A DNA stretch of 54,429 nucleotides, from contig NZ_BAAAFZ010000045.1 in NCBI RefSeq assembly GCF_039523795.1, forward strand, positions 1-54,429, read 5' to 3'. A model generated the notes under the pieces. The model saw only the letters and a list, made by a program, of their open reading frames with translations. It did not search any database and was not told where the DNA came from. Shown here one piece after another: positions 17,397 to 25,913 of the stretch. Positions within the stretch are counted from its first letter, which is position 1. The number at the start of each line of letters is the position of its first letter. This stretch comes from Craurococcus roseus (GTDB lineage Bacteria; Pseudomonadota; Alphaproteobacteria; Acetobacterales; Acetobacteraceae). The translations under genes and the position numbers were made by a program.

Positions 17397-18998
17397 ATGA
17401 ACCAACCGACCCTGGCCGGCTTCGCCGTCGTGGCGGGCTTGGCCTTCGCCGCTGCGCCTTCGGCCGCGCAGCAGCAGCATTCCCACGCCGGGCACGGCCC
17501 GGTGCTCGGCGAGGTGCATTTCCCCGTCACCTGCACGCCGGAGGCGCAGGCCGCCTTCGACGAAGCGATGAAGCTGCAGCACTCCTTCTGGTACCAAGCG
17601 GCCGACCAGGCCCACCGCACCGTGCTGCAACGCGACCCGGACTGCGTCATGGCCTATTGGGGCCGGGCGCTGACGATGCTGATCAACCCCTTCACGCCCC
17701 CGGTCCCCGCTCGGCTGCGCGAAGGCCGCGCGCTGCTGGAGGAGGCGAAGCGCATCGGCGCCAAGACCGAGCGCGAGGCCGGCTTCATCGACGCCCTTTC
17801 CGTGCTGTTCGCCGACGACGACCCGGCGCAGCACCGCGCCCGCATCACCCGCTACGCGCAGGCCATGGACGACCTGCACCGCCGCTTCCCGGCCGACTCC
17901 GAAGTCGGCATCTTCACCGCGCTCGCGCTCATCATGGCCGCGCCGCCGACCGACAAGACCTACGCGAACCAGATGCGCGCCGGCGACATCCTGGCGCGCG
18001 AGTTCGCCAGCAAGCCGCAGCACCCCGGCGTGGCGCACTACCTGATCCACAACTACGACACGCCGGCGCTCGCCGCGCGCGGCGTCCCGGCCGCCGAGCG
18101 CTACGCCGGCATCGCGGCGGACGCGCCGCACGCGCTGCACATGCCCTCGCACATCTTCACCCGCGTCGGGCGCTGGGAGGACTCGATCGAGACCAACCGC
18201 CGTTCGGCCGAGATCGCTCGCGCGCGCGAGGAGGTCTTCGACGAGGTGCACGCGCTGGACTACATGGTCTACGCCAACCTCCAGCTCGGCCGGCCGGCGG
18301 CGGCGCGCGCCGTGCTGGAAGAGGCCAAGCGCTACGCGAACTGGCAGGCGCCGACCCCGATCGGCTACTACGCCCTGGCCGCCATGCCCGCCCGCTACGC
18401 GCTGGAACGCGGCGCCTGGGAAGAAGCGGCGGCGCTCGACACGCGGCGCTTCGGCGTGCCCTACGTGGACGCGATCACGCATTTCGCGCGCGCCGTAGGC
18501 GCCGCCCGCTCGGGTCGCCCCGATGCCGCCGCGGCCCATGTCGAGGCGCTGCGTGCCGCCTCGGCCGCCCTGCAAGGCCGCGACGCCTACTGGCAGGAGC
18601 AGGTGGAGATCCAGCGGATCGCCGCCGACGGCTGGGTGGCCTTCGCCCGCGGCGAGCGCGACCGGGGTCTAGCCCTGCTCCGCGAGGCGTCGGAGCGCGA
18701 AGCGCGCACCGACAAGCACCCCGTCACGCCCGGCCCGCTGATGCCGGCGCGCGAGCAACTCGCGGAGATGCTGCTGCTCATGGGCCGCCACGCCGAGGCG
18801 CAGCGCGAGTTCGAGGCCGTGCAGCAGACCGAGCCGCGCCGCTTCCACGCCGTCCACGGCGCCGGCCGCAGCGCCGAACTCGCCGGCGACAAGGACGCGG
18901 CCCGGCGGCACTACCGCAACCTGCTGGAGATCGCCGCCAGAGCCGAGATGCCGCGCGAGGACTTGGCGACGGCCCGCGCCTGGCTCGCCAGCAACTGA
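17397..18998 (+). CDS. Secreted tetratricopeptide-repeat protein
   Basis: A 533-residue exported protein: signal peptide about residues 1-24 (TLAGFAVVAGLAFAAAPSAAQ), then a His-rich start (QQQHSHAGHGPVLGEVHFPV) and TPR-like helical repeats. It belongs to a widespread secreted family recognised by LQHSFWYQAADQAHRTVL, DPDCVMAYWGRAL, GVAHYLIHNYDTP and PHALHMPSHIFTRVGRW; no catalytic activity is known. ATG 17397 has a perfect AGGAGG. A CRP-type palindrome lies upstream, suggesting control by carbon or redox state. Convergent with the cinA-like gene. Confidence 0.85.
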   Translation: MNQPTLAGFAVVAGLAFAAAPSAAQQQHSHAGHGPVLGEVHFPVTCTPEAQAAFDEAMKLQHSFWYQAADQAHRTVLQRDPDCVMAYWGRALTMLINPFTPPVPARLREGRALLEEAKRIGAKTEREAGFIDALSVLFADDDPAQHRARITRYAQAMDDLHRRFPADSEVGIFTALALIMAAPPTDKTYANQMRAGDILAREFASKPQHPGVAHYLIHNYDTPALAARGVPAAERYAGIAADAPHALHMPSHIFTRVGRWEDSIETNRRSAEIARAREEVFDEVHALDYMVYANLQLGRPAAARAVLEEAKRYANWQAPTPIGYYALAAMPARYALERGAWEEAAALDTRRFGVPYVDAITHFARAVGAARSGRPDAAAAHVEALRAASAALQGRDAYWQEQVEIQRIAADGWVAFARGERDRGLALLREASEREARTDKHPVTPGPLMPAREQLAEMLLLMGRHAEAQREFEAVQQTEPRRFHAVHGAGRSAELAGDKDAARRHYRNLLEIAARAEMPREDLATARAWLASN

Positions 18999-19025
18999 GC
19001 CGAATCGGGTGAGGGCGCGCGCGGC

Positions 19026-19520
19026 TCAGCCCAGGGCCGCGCGCGCCAACGCGAAAGCCTCCGCCACCGTCTCCGCCCGCACCGCCGCGCGGTCGCCGGG
19101 GAAAAGGTGCCGCGCCACCCGCGCCGGCCCGGCGGCCCCCTCCGCCGCGCAGCCGATGAACACCAGCCCCACCGGCTTGTTCGGCGTTGCCCCGCCCGGG
19201 CCGGCGATGCCGGTGCAGCTCAGCGCCAAGTCCGCGCCGGAGGCGCGCAGCGCGCCCTCCGCCATTGCCCGCGCCACCTCCTCGCTCACCGCTCCCACCG
19301 TCCGCAACAGCTCGGCCGGCACGCCCAGCATCTCCTGCTTGGCGTCGTTGGAGTAGGTGACGTAGCCGCGCGTCACCACGGCCGAGGAGCCGGGAATGGC
19401 CGTCAGCGCCGCCGCGATCAGCCCGCCGGTGCAGCTTTCCGCGGTGCAGAGCGTCATGCCGCGCGCTTCCAGCGCGGCCAGCAGGTCGCGCGCCGCGTCC
19501 AAGGTCGCCTGCGGCAGCAT
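19026..19520 (-). CDS. pncC: CinA C-terminal-type nicotinamide-nucleotide amidase
   Basis: Stand-alone CinA C-terminal domain, which deamidates nicotinamide mononucleotide in pyridine-nucleotide recycling. The 164-residue product shows the hallmark segments TLCTAESCTGGLIAAALT, SSAVVTRGYVTYSNDAKQEMLGV, AVSEEVARAMAEGAL and LSCTGIAGPGGATPNKPVG. The ATG at 19520 overlaps the TGA of pgpA (TGATG), indicating coupled translation. The N-terminal competence domain of full CinA is absent, as in most proteobacteria. Confidence 0.93.
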   Translation of the reverse strand: MLPQATLDAARDLLAALEARGMTLCTAESCTGGLIAAALTAIPGSSAVVTRGYVTYSNDAKQEMLGVPAELLRTVGAVSEEVARAMAEGALRASGADLALSCTGIAGPGGATPNKPVGLVFIGCAAEGAAGPARVARHLFPGDRAAVRAETVAEAFALARAALG

Positions 19521-20005
19521 CAGAACAACCCCTCCGGTAGCAGCGCCGCGCGCAGCGCGAGGAGCGCCGCCGCCGCCATCGCGCCCGCGATCAGGTCGTC
19601 CACCACCACCCAGAAGAACCCCTTCCGCCGGTCGGCCCAGCCCACCGGGCCCCACTTCAATATGTCGAAGAAGCGGAACAGCGCGAAGGCCAGCACCACC
19701 CACAGCCACGGCGCCCCCGCCGGGATGGCGGCGAGCGCCAGCAGCTGCCCCGCCGCCTCGTCCACCACCACCCAGCCGGGGTCGCGCTCCGCCCCCTCTC
19801 GCGACAGGCGTCGCACCGCCCAGAACCCCGCGAGCATCAGCAGCACCGCCAAGCCGAGGCAGGGCAGGGGCCCCAGCCAGGCCAGCGGCAGCACGAAGGC
19901 GGCCGCCCAGGTGCCCGGCGCCGGCCGCACGTAGCCGATGCCGCCGAGCGTCGCCACCACGCGCGCCGGCGTCCAGGCGGCGGACTTCACGGCCACCGGC
20001 TTCAA
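19520..20005 (-). CDS. pgpA: Phosphatidylglycerophosphatase A
   Basis: Inner-membrane phosphatase making phosphatidylglycerol from its phosphate, needed for anionic phospholipids. The 161-residue product has PAPGTWAAAFVLPL, DPGWVVVDEAAGQLLAL with the conserved acidic motif, FRFFDILKWGPVGWADRR and VVVDDLIAGAMAA, plus four hydrophobic helices. The TTG at 20005 overlaps the stop of the hydrolase gene as TTGA; two downstream GTG codons are alternatives. Confidence 0.92.
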   Translation of the reverse strand: MKPVAVKSAAWTPARVVATLGGIGYVRPAPGTWAAAFVLPLAWLGPLPCLGLAVLLMLAGFWAVRRLSREGAERDPGWVVVDEAAGQLLALAAIPAGAPWLWVVLAFALFRFFDILKWGPVGWADRRKGFFWVVVDDLIAGAMAAAALLALRAALLPEGLF

Positions 20006-20856
20006 GGCTGCGCCGCCAGGAAGCGGTCCAGCGCCGCCAGCGCCAAAGGCTCCACCAGCCGCGGCGCGTGCCCGATGCCCGGCAGGCCCTGCACCGCCAT
20101 GTCCGGCCGCTCCCGCCGCATCCGCTGCACGGTGGAGGCGGTGAGCAGCGCGCTCTCTTGTCCCCAGAAAAGCAGCAGCGGCACGTGCGCGAGCGCGCCG
20201 AACAGCGGCCACAGCTCGGTGGCGCCGGGGTCCTCCCGCCGCATCGCCTCGACCACCCGAATGTCCCAGCGCGGGTGGTAGCGGCCGTCCTCGCCGCGCG
20301 CGTAGGTCTTCTCGGCGAAGTCGCGCCAGTCCGCCTCGTCGGCAGCGATCGGCGGCAAGGTGCGCTGTAGGAAGGCGGAAGCGTCCTCGATGGAGGCGAA
20401 GGCCGGGTCGCGCCCGATCACCTCCCGCACGACGTCCAGCCCCGCCGATTCCAGCCGCGGGCCGACGTCGTTCATTGCCACCGCCGCCAGGCAGCCCGGC
20501 CGCAGCACGCCGAGCGACATGGCCAGGATGCCGCCGAAGCTGGTGCCGAGCAGCACCACGCGGTGCAGGTGCAACGCCGCCATCCCGTCCAACAGGTCGC
20601 GCAGCGCCACCTCCACCCGGTAGCGGCCGGCGTCCGAGGCGCGTTCGCTCTCCCCGTGCCCGGCGTATTCGAACGCCACCACCCGCCGCGTCCCCGCGTA
20701 GCGCTCGCCGATGGACATGAAATCGAGCGCGGTGCGGGCCACGCCCGGCAGGCAGAGCAGCGGCAACCGCTCCCCGCCCTCCGGCCCGGGCCACTCCAGC
20801 GCCGAGAGGCGGAGGCCGTCGCGCGCCGAGAAGCCCCGGCGCAGGGGTGGCGCCAT
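20002..20856 (-). CDS. Alpha/beta hydrolase
   Basis: A 284-residue single-domain alpha/beta hydrolase. LPLLCLPGVARTALDF supplies the oxyanion-hole region, VVLLGTSFGGILAMSLG the nucleophile elbow (G-T-S-F-G), a late Asp lies in LLLFWGQESALL or nearby, and the catalytic His is in GIGHAPRLVEP. Substrate is not predictable. Overlaps neighbours at both ends (TGATG with the transglycosylase, TTGA with pgpA), so it is cotranscribed in the slt-hydrolase-pgpA-pncC chain. Confidence 0.88.
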   Translation of the reverse strand: MAPPLRRGFSARDGLRLSALEWPGPEGGERLPLLCLPGVARTALDFMSIGERYAGTRRVVAFEYAGHGESERASDAGRYRVEVALRDLLDGMAALHLHRVVLLGTSFGGILAMSLGVLRPGCLAAVAMNDVGPRLESAGLDVVREVIGRDPAFASIEDASAFLQRTLPPIAADEADWRDFAEKTYARGEDGRYHPRWDIRVVEAMRREDPGATELWPLFGALAHVPLLLFWGQESALLTASTVQRMRRERPDMAVQGLPGIGHAPRLVEPLALAALDRFLAAQP

Positions 20857-22820
20857 CAGCCGTTGCCCCGCAACCAGCGGGCCATCGGGTGCTCCATCGA
20901 AGCCATGGCGGGATCGCGCGCCCGGTAAACCGGCATGTTCTCGATCACGCGCTGCACGTAGTTCCGGGTCTCGGTGAAGGGAATCATTTCCAACCAGTCC
21001 AGCATCGGCACGTCAACGCCGCGCGGGTCGCCGAAGGTTCCCAACCATTCGTCGATCCGGTTCGGCCCGGCGTTGTACGCCGCCACCGCGAGGGGCAGGG
21101 CGCCGCCGAAGCGCGCCAGCATCTGGTCGAGGTAGCCGGCGCCGAGCCGCATGTTGTGGACCGGGTCGTTGAGCAGCATCGCCGTCCGGTGCCGCAGGCC
21201 GAGGCGCTTCGCCACCGCCTCCGCCGTCCCCGGCAGCAATTGCATCAGCCCGCGCGCGTTGGCCGACGAGATCGCCTCCGGGTCGAAGTTGCTCTCCTGC
21301 CGCGTCACGGCGTTGACGAGGCCCGGCTCCGGCTCCGCGCCCGCCCCCAATGGGTAGAGGCCATAAGGCGCGGGCCAACCCTCCACCGGCATCACCACCC
21401 CGGCCGCCCCCGCGCGCCGCGCCACCCAAACGGCGTGGTCCGCCTGTCCGCTGCGGGAGACGAGGCGCACCACCCAAGCCTTCTCGGCGGCGTCCGCGGC
21501 CAACTCCTCCATCCGCAGGAAGAAGGCGCGGGCCCGGCGCCCCTCGCCGATCTCGGCCAGCGCCGCCGGCACCGCGGCGATCTCCGCCCCCGCCACCGCG
21601 GGCGGCCGCGCCTCCGGCGAGGGCATGGCGTTGATGCGCGCGGCCAGCACGGCCCCGTCCTCGCCGAGCGCCAGGGAGGCGAGCTGGCCGTAGAACGCCA
21701 CCGGCAGCCCCGCCGCCGCCGCGAAGAACTCGCCGGCCCGCGCCGAGCCCCTGGACCGTGCCGCCGCGGCCAAACCCTGCCAGTAGAAGGACCGTGCCCG
21801 GGTGATGGCGCTGCGGCTGCCCTCGCCCACGCGCGCGAAGTGCTTCTCGGCCAGCGCCGGGTCGCCCAGCCGGCGCAGCGCGACGAAGCCGGCGAGGAAC
21901 TCCGCCTCGCCCCGCGCCTCGCCCGGCTCCGAAACGCCGTGCCCGGCCGCGACGGCGTAGGCCGCGCGCGGCTCGCCCAGCCGCAGCAGCTTGCGCGCCA
22001 GCACCTGCCGCTCGCTCCAGAAGACCCGCGCCGCCTCCGCCGATGCCGGGCGGCCCGCCTCCCAGGCCGCGACCGCCTCCGCGTCCCGGTCGCGGCGCCG
22101 CAGCCAGCGGGCGCGCTCGAAGGCCAAGCCGGCCTCGCGCCGCGCCGCCTCCGCCTGGGCTTGGCTGTCGGCGTCCGCCCGGTCGGCGGCGTAGTCGAGC
22201 CGCGCCGCCGCGACGCCCTGCCGCACCGGGTCCAGGTGAGGCACGGCCCGCGCCGCCGAGCCCGGCTCCCGCGCCAAGGACAGCCGGTCGAATCTCCGCC
22301 AATGCTGGTCCGGGCCGAGATGCGCGCCGTAGCGCCCGAGGAAGGTCGGTTCGACCTGGGCGTCGGCCGGCGCCTCCGCCCAGCCCGCGCGCAACACCTC
22401 GGCGGCTTTGGCGCCTTCGCCGGCGCGGGCCAGCGCCTCGGCCAACCTCTGGAAACCCTCCAAGGTGCGCGGCCCTCGCGCCGCGAACCACTCCAGCGCC
22501 AAGGCGTCGTCCCCGTTGTTCGCCGAGGCCTCCTCGAACCGGCGGGTGAGGGCGTCCTGCGCCGGCCAGTCCGGGTGGGCGAGGGCGAAGGCGGCTATCT
22601 CGCCGGCCGAAGCGCCGCTGCCCCGCGCTTGCAATCGCATCCACGCCACGAGCTTGCGCACCAGCGGCGACGCCACCTGCGCCGCCGCCTCGGCCTCCCC
22701 CCAACGCCCGGCTTGGGCCTGGGCGACGGCGATCCGGCTGGCAGCCGGTTGCGACAAGGCCGGCGCTGCCGAAGCGGCCAGCAACCCGGCGGAGAGGCGA
22801 AGAGCGGAGCGGCGTTTCAT
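20856..22820 (-). CDS. slt: Soluble-type lytic transglycosylase
   Basis: Periplasmic muramidase-like enzyme that cleaves peptidoglycan to give anhydro-muropeptides. The 654-residue product has a signal peptide (MKRRSALRLSAGLLAAS...ALSQ), a long alpha-superhelical region (about 30-480) with A-rich repeats, and a C-terminal Slt domain with catalytic Glu509 in VTRQESNFDPEAISSANARG, then GLMQLLPGTAEAVA and AVAAYNAGPNRIDEWL. No Shine-Dalgarno lies before the ATG; a TATAAA only 8 bases upstream suggests a leaderless transcript. Confidence 0.94.
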   Translation of the reverse strand: MKRRSALRLSAGLLAASAAPALSQPAASRIAVAQAQAGRWGEAEAAAQVASPLVRKLVAWMRLQARGSGASAGEIAAFALAHPDWPAQDALTRRFEEASANNGDDALALEWFAARGPRTLEGFQRLAEALARAGEGAKAAEVLRAGWAEAPADAQVEPTFLGRYGAHLGPDQHWRRFDRLSLAREPGSAARAVPHLDPVRQGVAAARLDYAADRADADSQAQAEAARREAGLAFERARWLRRRDRDAEAVAAWEAGRPASAEAARVFWSERQVLARKLLRLGEPRAAYAVAAGHGVSEPGEARGEAEFLAGFVALRRLGDPALAEKHFARVGEGSRSAITRARSFYWQGLAAAARSRGSARAGEFFAAAAGLPVAFYGQLASLALGEDGAVLAARINAMPSPEARPPAVAGAEIAAVPAALAEIGEGRRARAFFLRMEELAADAAEKAWVVRLVSRSGQADHAVWVARRAGAAGVVMPVEGWPAPYGLYPLGAGAEPEPGLVNAVTRQESNFDPEAISSANARGLMQLLPGTAEAVAKRLGLRHRTAMLLNDPVHNMRLGAGYLDQMLARFGGALPLAVAAYNAGPNRIDEWLGTFGDPRGVDVPMLDWLEMIPFTETRNYVQRVIENMPVYRARDPAMASMEHPMARWLRGNG

Positions 22821-23154
22821 CCAGTAGGTTTATACGAAATCCAGCGTCGTTGTCTGTCCCGACACGCGGTGGACAGCCGACCCTCCCGCGCTATCGTCGG
22901 GGCCGGCAGCCTCGCAAATTCGGAACAAAACTGCTACATTGGCGGTGCCAAAGGCCGAGCCGCGCCCTTTGTCCGGAAAGCGGCGGGCGAGGCCGGTAAA
23001 GAAGTAAGATAGTACTATAGTAGGATGGCAAGATAGTAAGGAAGTAAGGAACAAAGGCCGGCCGGGCCGCGTCCCGCCGCCGCCGGGTTCCCCTTCCGCG
23101 ACGTTCCCGCCGCCGCGCCACGGTGGGCGGGCAGCATGGAGGAAGGCGCAGCAC
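22821..23154. other. Divergent slt-dapA intergenic region with AT-rich repeat island
   Basis: The region holds the slt promoter and probably that of dapA. Its striking part is 22996-23055, an A+T-rich purine-heavy island in otherwise very GC-rich DNA: GAAGTAAG occurs at 23001-23008 and 23041-23048, AAGATAGTA at 23006-23014 and 23030-23038, and ATAGTACTAT (23009-23018) is a perfect palindrome. No protein is encoded. The dapA RBS (GGAGGAAGG) lies at the right end. Confidence 0.6.
22829..22856 (-). promoter_or_regulatory. Putative sigma-70 promoter of slt (leaderless)
   Basis: On the minus strand CAGACA (22856-22851) and TATAAA (22834-22829) are separated by 16 bases. The -10 lies 8 bases from the slt ATG at 22820, so transcription should start at or next to the ATG. 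Consistent with this, no purine-rich RBS is present. Confidence 0.45.
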
Positions 23155-24033
23155 ATGCTCCAGGGATCTTTGGTCGCGCTCATCACCCCCATGCGGGACG
23201 ACGGCGCGGTGGACGAGAAGGCGTTCGCCGAGTTCGTCGAATGGCAGATCGCCGAAGGCACCGAGGGCTTGGTCCCCGTCGGCACCACCGGCGAGAGCCC
23301 GACCTTGACCCACGAGGAGCACAAGCGCGTCGTCGAGATCTGCGTCGAGGTGGCGCGCAAGCGCGTGCCCGTGGTAGCCGGCACCGGCAGCAACAGCACC
23401 GCGGAGGCGATCGACTTCACCCGCCACGCCAAGCAGGCCGGCGCCGACGCCTGCCTCGTGGTCGCGCCCTACTACAACAAGCCGACCCAGGAAGGGCTGT
23501 ACCTCCACTACACCGCCATCGCCGACGCGGTGGACTTGCCGATGGTCGTCTACAACGTCCCGTCCCGCAGCGTGGTAGACATCGCCCCCGACACCATGGC
23601 GAGGCTCGCCAAGCATCGGAACATCGTCGGCGTGAAGGACGCGACCGCGAACCTGGTCCGCCCGCTGCACACCAGGCGCGGCTGCGGCCCCGACTTCATC
23701 CAACTCACGGGCGAGGACCACACCGCGATCGCCTTCAACGCCGCCGGCGGCCACGGCTGCATCAGCGTCACCGGCAACGTCGCGCCGCGGCTCTGCGCCG
23801 AGATGCAGCGCGCATGGCGCACCGGCAACGTCGCGGAGGCGATGGCCATCCAAGACCGGCTGGCGCCGCTGCACGACGCGTTGTTCTCCGAAACCTCACC
23901 CGGCCCGGTGAAGTACGCCGCCTCCCTGCTCGGCCACGGCACCGCCCGCTGCCGCCTGCCGCTTGCGCCCGTGGCCGACGCCACGCGCGGCCGGGTGCGG
24001 GAGGCGATGGTGGGCGCCGGGCTGCTCAATTGA
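23155..24033 (+). CDS. dapA: 4-hydroxy-tetrahydrodipicolinate synthase
   Basis: Aldolase condensing pyruvate with aspartate semialdehyde, first step of the diaminopimelate/lysine branch. The 292-residue product has GTTGESPTL (43-51), the substrate-binding tyrosine in APYYNKPTQEGLY, VYNVPSRS and the Schiff-base lysine in GVKDAT (about 160). ATG 23155 is preceded by GGAGGAAGG. SmpB follows 21 bases later, a pairing common in alphaproteobacteria. Confidence 0.96.
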   Translation: MLQGSLVALITPMRDDGAVDEKAFAEFVEWQIAEGTEGLVPVGTTGESPTLTHEEHKRVVEICVEVARKRVPVVAGTGSNSTAEAIDFTRHAKQAGADACLVVAPYYNKPTQEGLYLHYTAIADAVDLPMVVYNVPSRSVVDIAPDTMARLAKHRNIVGVKDATANLVRPLHTRRGCGPDFIQLTGEDHTAIAFNAAGGHGCISVTGNVAPRLCAEMQRAWRTGNVAEAMAIQDRLAPLHDALFSETSPGPVKYAASLLGHGTARCRLPLAPVADATRGRVREAMVGAGLLN

Positions 24034-24054
24034 GGCGTTTCGCTCAGTAGGACC

Positions 24055-24540
24055 ATGGCCGAGAAAAAGAAGAAGTCGCTGATCTCGCACGGCGTCGCCG
24101 CGCAGAACCGCAAGGCGCGCCACGACTACACCATCAACGACACGATTGAGGCCGGCATGGCCCTGGTCGGTCCGGAGGTGAAGTCCTTGCGCGCCGGCCG
24201 CGCCACCCTGGTGGACGCTTGGGCCGGCGAGCGCGAGGGCGAGATGTGGCTGTTCAACGCCTACATCCCCGAATGGCAGGCCGGCAGCGTCGTCGCCCGC
24301 TTCGAGCCGCGCCGCCCGCGCAAGCTGCTGCTGCACCGCAAGCAGGTGCGCGAGCTGACCGGCTCCGTCACCCGCGAGGGCACGACGCTGGTGCCGCTCC
24401 AGATCCACTTCAACGACCGCGGCGTGGCCAAGGTGCTGCTGGGCTTGGCCGAGGGCCGCAAGAAGCACGACAAGCGCGCGGCCATCGCGGCGCGGGATTG
24501 GCAGCGCGACAAGGCGCGGCTGATGCGGGACAAGGGGTAG
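24055..24540 (+). CDS. smpB: SsrA (tmRNA)-binding protein
   Basis: Partner of tmRNA in trans-translation rescue of stalled ribosomes. The 161-residue product shows the SmpB opening ISHGVAAQNRKARHDYTI, the core AGMALVGPEVKSLRAGRA, RPRKLLLHRKQVREL and LGLAEGRKKHDKR, with a lysine/arginine tail (AARDWQRDKARLMRDKG) that enters the mRNA channel. No ssrA gene was seen in the window. Probably cotranscribed with dapA. Confidence 0.96.
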   Translation: MAEKKKKSLISHGVAAQNRKARHDYTINDTIEAGMALVGPEVKSLRAGRATLVDAWAGEREGEMWLFNAYIPEWQAGSVVARFEPRRPRKLLLHRKQVRELTGSVTREGTTLVPLQIHFNDRGVAKVLLGLAEGRKKHDKRAAIAARDWQRDKARLMRDKG

Positions 24541-24579
24541 GGGTGGGTGGCGCCCGCGCCGCGCTCGCGCCCCACCTCA

Positions 24580-25470
24580 ATGCGTCCGCGACAACGGAGC
24601 GCAGCCATCGCTGCGCTCTGCCTCTCCTTCGCCGGTACTGCCTTGGCCCAGCCGCCAGTACAGCCCGACAGCGCCCTACCTGGCGTCGTGCGCCGCGAGC
24701 CTTGGCCACTGCGCCCCAACCCAAAATCGGAAGGGTCGGGCTGCGCTGCGGACGCCCACTATATGTTCCGTGTTAGCGCTCTCGCCCTTCGCTTCGGGCC
24801 GGAAGTTCCTTGGTCGGCCCATCCGCTGAATCGTCGGGAACTGCTTTGGCCGTATGACCTCCCCCGGTGCGGCGACGGGCGCGTCATCGGGGTGACGAGG
24901 CTGTACCTCTACATCCAGTCGATCAGCGGCCTGCCGACGGGGTGCTTGCGCGCCGGCGAGCCGCCCGGCGCGGGCGGGCCCGCCTGCGCCGACACGCCGG
25001 AAGGACTGCGCGCCGGGCGCGGCTTTTTCGTGCTCGGGCTGCCCTACGACGTCAGCATTTGGGAGCGGCCCGCCGCTGCCGCCGTGAACGGCGGCGAAGA
25101 CGACCGCCTCCGCCGCTTGACAATCCGGCGCCAGACGCCGCTCGGGAACGAGGAACTGCGGGCGCCAGTGCCGAGCCGTCCCGACCTGGACGGCGGATAC
25201 CCGACCTATAGGTTGCCTCGCATCGGCGAAGGAGCCGGAGCCCTCGGGCCGCTGCTGGTGGAGTGTGACACCGGGCGCTGGCCGGACCCGCCGCAACCGG
25301 GCCGTGGTCCAGCGTCGCATTTCTGCCGAGTGACCTTCGATGCGCCGCGCGTGGGCGTGCGGGTCAGGTACCGCTTCCCGCGCGAGATCTATGACGAGCC
25401 GGACTGGCAGGCGCTGGACCTGCGCGTGCGCGAGTGGATCGCCGCGCGCGCCGCTTCGCCATTCCCCTGA
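24580..25470 (+). CDS. Unknown secreted protein with six cysteines
   Basis: Not recognised. From the ATG at 24580 the product is 296 residues with a clear signal peptide (MRPRQRSAAIAALCLSFAG, ending ALAQ). The mature part has six cysteines, which could form three disulfides in the periplasm, and segments YMFRVSALALRFGPEVPW, LWPYDLPRCGDGRVIGVTR and a C-terminal VRVRYRFPREIYDEPDWQ. The layout of a secreted Cys-containing protein with no enzyme motif resembles lipid-free immunity or scaffold proteins, but that is a guess. A GTG at 24547 would lengthen the N-terminus without improving it. Confidence 0.7.
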   Translation: MRPRQRSAAIAALCLSFAGTALAQPPVQPDSALPGVVRREPWPLRPNPKSEGSGCAADAHYMFRVSALALRFGPEVPWSAHPLNRRELLWPYDLPRCGDGRVIGVTRLYLYIQSISGLPTGCLRAGEPPGAGGPACADTPEGLRAGRGFFVLGLPYDVSIWERPAAAAVNGGEDDRLRRLTIRRQTPLGNEELRAPVPSRPDLDGGYPTYRLPRIGEGAGALGPLLVECDTGRWPDPPQPGRGPASHFCRVTFDAPRVGVRVRYRFPREIYDEPDWQALDLRVREWIAARAASPFP

Positions 25471-25479
25471 ACCGCCCGG

Positions 25480-25518
25480 CGACCACAACGATATGCCAGG
25501 GGAGGGGCGTTGTGGCCG
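25480..25518. terminator. Hairpin between convergent genes
   Basis: CGACCACAACG (25480-25490) and CGTTGTGGCCG (25508-25518) can pair over 11 positions with one mismatch across a 17-base loop. It lies between the 3' ends of the secreted protein gene and the NTF2-like gene, where a two-way terminator would be expected. No T run follows, so an intrinsic terminator is not certain. Confidence 0.35.
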
Positions 25519-25568
25519 TCCTTGGCTGCCTCGGTTGCTCGGGGCGGTCGCGAAGCGGGCGGCGCGCC

Positions 25569-25913
25569 TCAAACGGGTGTCTGCTGGTGCTGGACCAAGC
25601 GCCAGCGGTCGCCGTCCCGGCGGTAGGTGGACGTGCAATAGGCGAGGTAGCGCACGGCGCCGTCGCGCAGCCCGCGCGCCTCGTAGGCGAGCACGAGCAG
25701 GTCCGCCGCGGGGCGGCCGACATGCCGTTCAGCCATCTCGACCGAGGACCAACGCGGCGCGCCCGCCAGGCTTTGCGCGATGCCTGGGCCTTGGATGATC
25801 CCGGCCGGCGCCGGGAAGGCCATGACGCACTCGGGATCGAGCGCCCCGCTGTAGTGGTCCTCGCCGCCGGTCCAGAACCGTTCCTCGGCGCGCCAAGCTT
25901 CGTCGTCCGTCAT
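25569..25913 (-). CDS. Small NTF2-like (SnoaL-type) protein
   Basis: A 114-residue protein: DEAWRAEERFWTGGEDHYSGALDPECVMAFPAP, then SVEMAERHVGRPAADLLVLAYEARG and a final strand RDGDRWRLVQHQQTP. The helix-then-beta-cone pattern, and the closing phrase about dose of a polar Arg-Trp-Arg strand with HQQTP, are those of DUF4440/SnoaL-like NTF2-fold proteins. Function unknown. Its ATG overlaps the TGA of the upstream Nudix gene, so they form an operon. Confidence 0.75.
   Translation of the reverse strand: MTDDEAWRAEERFWTGGEDHYSGALDPECVMAFPAPAGIIQGPGIAQSLAGAPRWSSVEMAERHVGRPAADLLVLAYEARGLRDGAVRYLAYCTSTYRRDGDRWRLVQHQQTPV

Noticed and set aside
15555..18575. Very long minus-strand open frame opposite GST, ltaE, yraN and the TPR gene
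   Set aside because: Stop-free antisense frames are expected in GC-rich coding DNA; translation is Arg/Ala/Gly-rich with no motif, while the plus strand has complete conserved genes.
22918..22940. Possible LexA box near GGAACAAAACTGCTAC
   Set aside because: The alphaproteobacterial pattern is GAAC-N7-GAAC (or GTTC-N7-GTTC); only the first half matches (second half is CTAC), and neither neighbour is an SOS gene.
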